NCBI RefSeq assembly: GCF_014205015.1
Contig: NZ_JACHMO010000001.1
Span: 1,798,001 to 1,862,000 of the forward strand
DNA length: 64,000 bases
Reading direction: 5' to 3'
Origin: Saccharothrix ecbatanensis
GTDB lineage: Bacteria > Actinomycetota > Actinomycetes > Mycobacteriales > Pseudonocardiaceae
A program made the translations under genes and the position numbers. Shown here piece after piece: positions 60,081 to 64,000 of this stretch; position 1 is the stretch's first letter; the number at the start of each line of letters is the position of its first letter. The notes beneath the pieces were generated by a model. It was given only the letters and a program-made list of their open reading frames with translations, was not told the DNA's origin and did not search any database.

Positions 60081-61198
60081 GGGCACCCCTTCCCGGAACG
60101 CTGGATGCGAGCCAGCTCGTCCAGCATGGATTCCAGCACCTCGAACGACGGCGACTCGATCACGGAGACCGGCGACTTGTCCGCGCCGACCGGTTGTGCC
60201 GTGGGCGACTCCGGCCGGAAGCCGTGCTCCGCGGCGAGCCCCACGAGCACCTGGTCGTCGCGCAGGGCCCGGCCGAGCTGCCTGCCCGTGTCGTCGAACG
60301 GGATCAGGGTGTGCCGCGAGTACACGGTGGGCCGCGGGTAGAGCATCACCGCGTCGCGCGGCAGCACGGGCGCGGGAGACCTGGTGAGGAACTGCGCCTC
60401 GTACACCAGGCCGATCGGGACCCGGCCGTAGCCCTTGGTCAGGTAGTCGTTGAACAGGTCCTGGCTGGTGCGCTGCTTGTCGCCTTGCCGCCCCACCAGC
60501 GCGCACAGGTCCGGCACCACCCGCTGGACCTCTTCGGAGGTCTGGACGACGGAGCCGTTGTTGGCCACGTGGGAGGCCACGGACAGGAACATGATCGCCG
60601 AGTTGGAGTCCTGGGGATCGGTGGTGCGCAGCTCGACCGCCTTGGGGAACCGGTACTCGGCCGCGCCCTCCAGCTGGTTCCACGTCGTGCCCTCGCGGGC
60701 GAACCGGAGCAGCGTCGCCACGTCCACGACACGGCTGCCGTCCGGTTCGGCCTGCACCGCGCCGTTGCGCTCCAGGGTGTCCGCCACGCCGTTGAACGTG
60801 GCCACCACCATCGGCGAGGAGAACACCGGGAAGCTCTCGGTCAGACCGAACTCGCCCAGGATCTTCTGTGCTGTCGGTGTGCTGGAGGGGAACGCGAACC
60901 CGTAGCCGTGGCCGGGTTTGCGCAGCGCGACGAGCATCTCGCGGGACCCCTGGCTGTCCACCGTGACCCGCAACCCACGGCAGGCCAGCCGCTCGACCAC
61001 GCGCGGGTCCTTGAAGAAGGACTCCTTCTCCGAACCGATGATGCCGGTGACCGCCGAGGTGGACGCGGCGCAATCGCCCTGCGCCCCCGCGCCCCCACGC
61101 ACCCGGTCCGCCACCACCACAGCCACCACGGCGATGATCGCGACACCCGTGATCAGCGCCGCCACCCGCACCGCAGACCGACTCCGCGCCGACGTCAC
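60077..61198 (-). CDS. Membrane-anchored solute-binding-like protein
   Basis: 373 residues. A single N-terminal membrane helix (about 11-32, AALITGVAIIAVVAVVVAD), then a binding-protein-like domain (about 45-373) with GSEKESFFKDPRV, the NGVADTLERNGAV region and VLPRDAVMLYPRPTVYS. It resembles the first domain of the VWA protein encoded downstream, so the two may form a pair. There is no transport permease or ATPase nearby, which argues for sensing rather than uptake. GTG 61198 overlaps the stop of the small gene upstream. Confidence 0.8.
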   Translation of the reverse strand: MTSARSRSAVRVAALITGVAIIAVVAVVVADRVRGGAGAQGDCAASTSAVTGIIGSEKESFFKDPRVVERLACRGLRVTVDSQGSREMLVALRKPGHGYGFAFPSSTPTAQKILGEFGLTESFPVFSSPMVVATFNGVADTLERNGAVQAEPDGSRVVDVATLLRFAREGTTWNQLEGAAEYRFPKAVELRTTDPQDSNSAIMFLSVASHVANNGSVVQTSEEVQRVVPDLCALVGRQGDKQRTSQDLFNDYLTKGYGRVPIGLVYEAQFLTRSPAPVLPRDAVMLYPRPTVYSRHTLIPFDDTGRQLGRALRDDQVLVGLAAEHGFRPESPTAQPVGADKSPVSVIESPSFEVLESMLDELARIQRSGKGCP

Positions 61199-61455
61199 CG
61201 CCGCCCACCTTCGGCTACCCCGCCCGACAGTCCCGCGCCGGACAGCCCGGTGTGCAGCAACCGCAGGTCCGGCGGGGTCGGGGTGGCTGTGTCCACCAAG
61301 ACCCTCAACACGTTCGCCTTGATCGCTTCCGGGGGTGCCGAATCGGCGGTGATGCCCGGGACCCCCGCAGCGGCCAGTCTTCGCCGTACCACGTCCACCA
61401 CGTGTTCAGCCTTCCGTTCATTCCACCGGCGCTCGCCGGGGACGTCGTCGAGCAC
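61195..61455 (-). CDS. Small hypothetical protein in the kinase operon
   Basis: 86 residues from GTG 61455. Charged, helical first half (ERRWNERKAEHVVDVVRRRL), then DTATPTPPDLRLLHTGL. No recognised family and no membrane helix. It is 44 bases after the kinase stop and overlaps the next gene (GTGA), so it belongs to the operon. It could be a kinase substrate: it has Thr-rich DTATPTPPD. Confidence 0.6.
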   Translation of the reverse strand: MLDDVPGERRWNERKAEHVVDVVRRRLAAAGVPGITADSAPPEAIKANVLRVLVDTATPTPPDLRLLHTGLSGAGLSGGVAEGGRR

Positions 61456-61499
61456 GGCGCTGGTTTCGCGCCAGGACAGCGGGTTCGGTGACGCCGACG

Positions 61500-62624
61500 C
61501 TACGAGCCCGACCTCGGGAACCCGTCCGAGTCCGAGTCCGAGCCGACGTCCCGGGTCGGATCGCCCGGCTCCGCGTCACGCCCACCCCCGCCGTCGCCAC
61601 GCAGGCCGAACCCCAGCAACGCGCCCGCGACCACCAACGCACCGGCCACCCACACCGCCGTCACCCCGTCCAGCACACCGACGACACCGAGCAGAGCGCC
61701 GAGCACACCACCCGCCACGCCACCGCCCACGGCGACGTTCGGCCGCGCCCTCGGGACGGGATCGCCGGTGCGAGGGGGTTGCGTCTGGTCAACGTGTGCC
61801 GGCCGGACGTCCTCCAACGCCGCGCGGGCCGCGAAAGCCAGTTCACCGGCCGCCTGATAACGCTGGTCAGGCTCCTTGGCCAAACCCTTCACCACCACGC
61901 GCGCCAGTCCGTCGGGTACAGCCGGAGGCAGCGGGGGAGGGGGACGGTGCAGGTGGCCGGCCAACACCGCCATGTCGTCGCCTTCGAACGGCTTCCGCCC
62001 AGCCAGGCACTCGTACAGCACCACGGCCAGCGAGTAGACGTCCGCGCGGTGGTCGGCCGGACGTTCCCCGGCCAGCCGCTCCGGCGCGATGTAGTGCGGC
62101 GTGCCGACCACCTGCCCCAGCCGGGTGATCTGCTGGGCGGTGATCGGCTGCGCGATGCCCCAGTCGAACAGCCAGGCGTGGTCCGTGCCCTGCCTCGCGC
62201 CCGGTTCGAGCATGACGTTCGACGGCTTCACGTCCCGGTGGCGCAGGTGCTTGCGGTGCGCGGCGTCCAGCGCGGCCGCGACCTGCTCGATGATCGCCAC
62301 CGCCCGCGCCGGCGGCAGCGCCCCGCGCTCCTTGAGCACCGTCGAGAGGTCGACGCCGTCGACGTAGCGCATGACGATGTACGGGTGCTGGCCGACCGAG
62401 TAGTCGTACACCGGCAGGACGTTCGGGTGGTCGATCTGCGCGGCCAGCTCGCACTCGCGGCGGAACCGCTTCTCCGACTCCGGGTCGCTCAACGCCGTGG
62501 TCGGGAGCAGCTTCACCGCCACCTGGCGGTTGTGCCGCGACGTGTCCTCGGCGACGTGCACCTCGCCCATGCCGCCCTTGCCCAGTAACCGGACCAACCG
62601 GTACCTGCTGAGCTCGTCCCGCAC
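61500..62624 (-). CDS. Membrane Ser/Thr protein kinase
   Basis: 374 residues. Kinase domain about 8-265 with GKGGMGEVH, VAVKLLP, HRDVKPSN, and the metal motif FDWGI (DWG in place of DFG), then GTPHYIAPE. Two hydrophobic helices follow near 305-350, with only a short acidic/Ser tail (SDSDSDGF), so there is no extracellular sensor of its own. The sensor function may be supplied by the two binding-protein-like products encoded downstream. GTG 62624 begins the conserved region; the frame is open to 62792 without homology. Confidence 0.9.
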   Translation of the reverse strand: MRDELSRYRLVRLLGKGGMGEVHVAEDTSRHNRQVAVKLLPTTALSDPESEKRFRRECELAAQIDHPNVLPVYDYSVGQHPYIVMRYVDGVDLSTVLKERGALPPARAVAIIEQVAAALDAAHRKHLRHRDVKPSNVMLEPGARQGTDHAWLFDWGIAQPITAQQITRLGQVVGTPHYIAPERLAGERPADHRADVYSLAVVLYECLAGRKPFEGDDMAVLAGHLHRPPPPLPPAVPDGLARVVVKGLAKEPDQRYQAAGELAFAARAALEDVRPAHVDQTQPPRTGDPVPRARPNVAVGGGVAGGVLGALLGVVGVLDGVTAVWVAGALVVAGALLGFGLRGDGGGGRDAEPGDPTRDVGSDSDSDGFPRSGS

Positions 62625-62814
62625 TCTCCACCCCTGCCCGGCCCACGCCGTCCCGACACCGCGCCCGCTACGACCGCGATGCCGAACACGTATTCGCTTC
62701 GCGTGGTACGAGGATGATCGGCGGAGGCGGAGGCGCGTTACGAAATGGCGTGCATGGAACGGTTTCAGCCGAAATGTTCGGCCGCCGTTCACCCGGGGAT
62801 AACCTAGAGGCGGG

Positions 62815-63759
62815 TCACAGGTCGAGGACGAGTCGTGGGCCGCGCGACCGCGACACGCAGATCATCATCACGTCGCAAGCGGCCTGCTCCTCGTCGCCGA
62901 GCACGAAGTCCCGATGGTCCGGCACGCCCTCCAGCACACCCGTCTCGCACGTGCCGCAGACCCCCTCTTGGCACGAGGACATCACGGTGATACCGGCTTC
63001 CTCCACCGTGTGAAGGATCGACTTGTCCTCCGGCACGACCAGCGTCCGGCCCGACTGCGCCAATTCGACCTCGAACGACGTGCGCTCGCCGTCGACGGCC
63101 TTGGCCGTGAAGCGCTCGACGTGCAGACGAGCGGGGGAGCGCTGCTCGACGGCGGCGATGAGCGGCTCCGGCCCGCAGCAGTAGATCTCGGCGTCCGCCA
63201 CCAGGAACGAGTCCAGGTCCAGCAGCCCGGTCTCGTCCTGTGGCCGCACGACCACCCGGTCGCCGTACCGGTCGTGCAGTTCCCCGGCGAAGGCCATGGA
63301 CGACCGCGTCCGCCCTCCGTACAGCAACTGCCACGACGCGCCACGAGCCGCGACCGCCCTGATCATGGGCAGGATCGGCGTGATGCCGATGCCACCCGCG
63401 ATGAACAGGTAGCGTTCCGCCGGCACCAGCGGGAACTGGTTGCGTGGCCCGCGAATGCGCACCGTGCAGCCCTCGGTGAACGTCGAGTGAACGTGCTGCG
63501 AACCTCCACGGCCGGCAGGCTCGTGCAGCACCGCCACCTGGAGCACCGAGCGGTCCGCCGGGTCGCCGCACAGCGAGTACTGGCGGACGAGGTCCGGCCC
63601 CAGCACGAGGTCGACGTGGGCGCCGGGTTCCCAGGCGGGCAGCGGTTCGCCGTGCGGATGGCGCAGCGTCAGCCGCACCACGCCGTCGGCGACGACCTCC
63701 TTGCGCTCCAGCAGAACGTCCAGCTCCACTTGGGCGCTTGGCTCGGCGGACACCGCCAT
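62815..63759 (-). CDS. Phthalate dioxygenase reductase-type oxidoreductase
   Basis: 314 residues. N-terminal flavin-binding beta-barrel (RQYSLCGDP, the RxYS motif, about 58-66), NAD-binding domain (FIAGGIGITPIL, about 118-130; YCCGPEPLI) and a C-terminal plant-type [2Fe-2S] domain with CQEGVCGTCETGVL and a last Cys near 300. This arrangement passes electrons from NAD(P)H to a Rieske oxygenase or P450. ATG 63759 has AGGAG upstream. The oxygenase partner is not in the window; its gene may lie to the right. Confidence 0.93.
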   Translation of the reverse strand: MAVSAEPSAQVELDVLLERKEVVADGVVRLTLRHPHGEPLPAWEPGAHVDLVLGPDLVRQYSLCGDPADRSVLQVAVLHEPAGRGGSQHVHSTFTEGCTVRIRGPRNQFPLVPAERYLFIAGGIGITPILPMIRAVAARGASWQLLYGGRTRSSMAFAGELHDRYGDRVVVRPQDETGLLDLDSFLVADAEIYCCGPEPLIAAVEQRSPARLHVERFTAKAVDGERTSFEVELAQSGRTLVVPEDKSILHTVEEAGITVMSSCQEGVCGTCETGVLEGVPDHRDFVLGDEEQAACDVMMICVSRSRGPRLVLDL

Positions 63760-63771
63760 GGGGACTCCTGT

Positions 63772-63996
63772 TCAGGGATGGGCGCCGACCGGGTGCCGGT
63801 CGGCCGTCGGTGGCGACACGGCCGTCGGCGGTCCGTGGCCCTCCGGGTGGGCCAGCAGCCAGTCCCACAGGTCCACCGGATCTTCCGAGTCGTGCTCGGC
63901 CCCACAATGGCACACGCCCACCAGCAGGTCGGCACCCGGCGTCCAGTGGATGCGGTAGACCGTACCGCCGCGCGACATCGCTGCCCGGTCACTCAT
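63772..63996 (-). CDS. Small conserved hypothetical protein
   Basis: 74 residues from ATG 63996, four bases inside the right edge. Contains VGVCHCGAEHDSEDPVDLWDW, a CxC pair with nearby His, as in small actinobacterial proteins of unknown function found beside oxygenases. It is 12 bases before the reductase gene, so cotranscribed. The true start could be further upstream, outside the window. Confidence 0.6.
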   Translation of the reverse strand: MSDRAAMSRGGTVYRIHWTPGADLLVGVCHCGAEHDSEDPVDLWDWLLAHPEGHGPPTAVSPPTADRHPVGAHP

Positions 63997-64000
63997 GTCG

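Overview
The window is high-GC DNA with GTG starts, overlapping stop/start codons, leaderless-type promoters, SARP and Ser/Thr-kinase genes and large secreted CAZymes. This points to a filamentous actinomycete, most likely of the Pseudonocardiales. That placement is inferred from gene content; no rRNA or housekeeping marker lies in the window. I see no tRNA, rRNA or CRISPR array.

Region 1 (1-12031, all +) is most of a discrete-enzyme (type II-like) polyketide or fatty-acyl cluster. It holds the end of a chain-length-factor-like ketosynthase, a fused double ketosynthase, a ketoreductase, a phytoene-desaturase-like flavoenzyme, two P450s, a SnoaL-like protein, an ACP, a KASIII homologue that has lost its catalytic triad, a Rieske ferredoxin, a flavin reductase and a malonyltransferase. 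Two promoters in it share the inverted repeat ATCCRG-N11-CYGGAT. No dehydratase, cyclase or thioesterase is visible, so the left part lies outside the window.

Region 2 (12175-17201) holds a small ORF, an ECF-like sigma factor, a divergent amidohydrolase/TetR pair around a palindromic operator, a frameshifted alpha-oxoamine-synthase remnant and a LuxR-type regulator.

Region 3 (17.4-33.0 kb) is a secreted pectin/arabinogalactan island: rhamnogalacturonan lyase (CBM2-PL11) under an exact CebR-type operator, two CE12-type esterases, GH53 galactanase, GH43 exo-galactanase-like enzyme, PL9-type lyase, an alpha/beta hydrolase-CBM13 and an HExxH metallopeptidase with an AbfB domain. After an FHA/kinase/SARP block (33.3-38.0 kb) come a PL7-PL6 double alginate lyase, an IS605/IS607-type element whose TnpB has lost part of its RuvC domain, and a GH16 enzyme.

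Region 4 (43.4-51.7 kb) is a small-molecule locus. It has a secreted cyclase-family protein, two tandem LysR paralogues and divergent genes for three DJ-1/PfpI proteins, a cupin, a HAD phosphatase-like protein and an MFS exporter. I could not assign a pathway.

Region 5 (51.7-64.0 kb) holds a CPBP protease/two-component operon, a membrane protein, a two-gene alpha-oxoamine synthase/flavin monooxygenase operon, a four-gene Ser/Thr kinase-binding protein-VWA lipoprotein operon, and a ferredoxin-type reductase with a small partner at the right edge.
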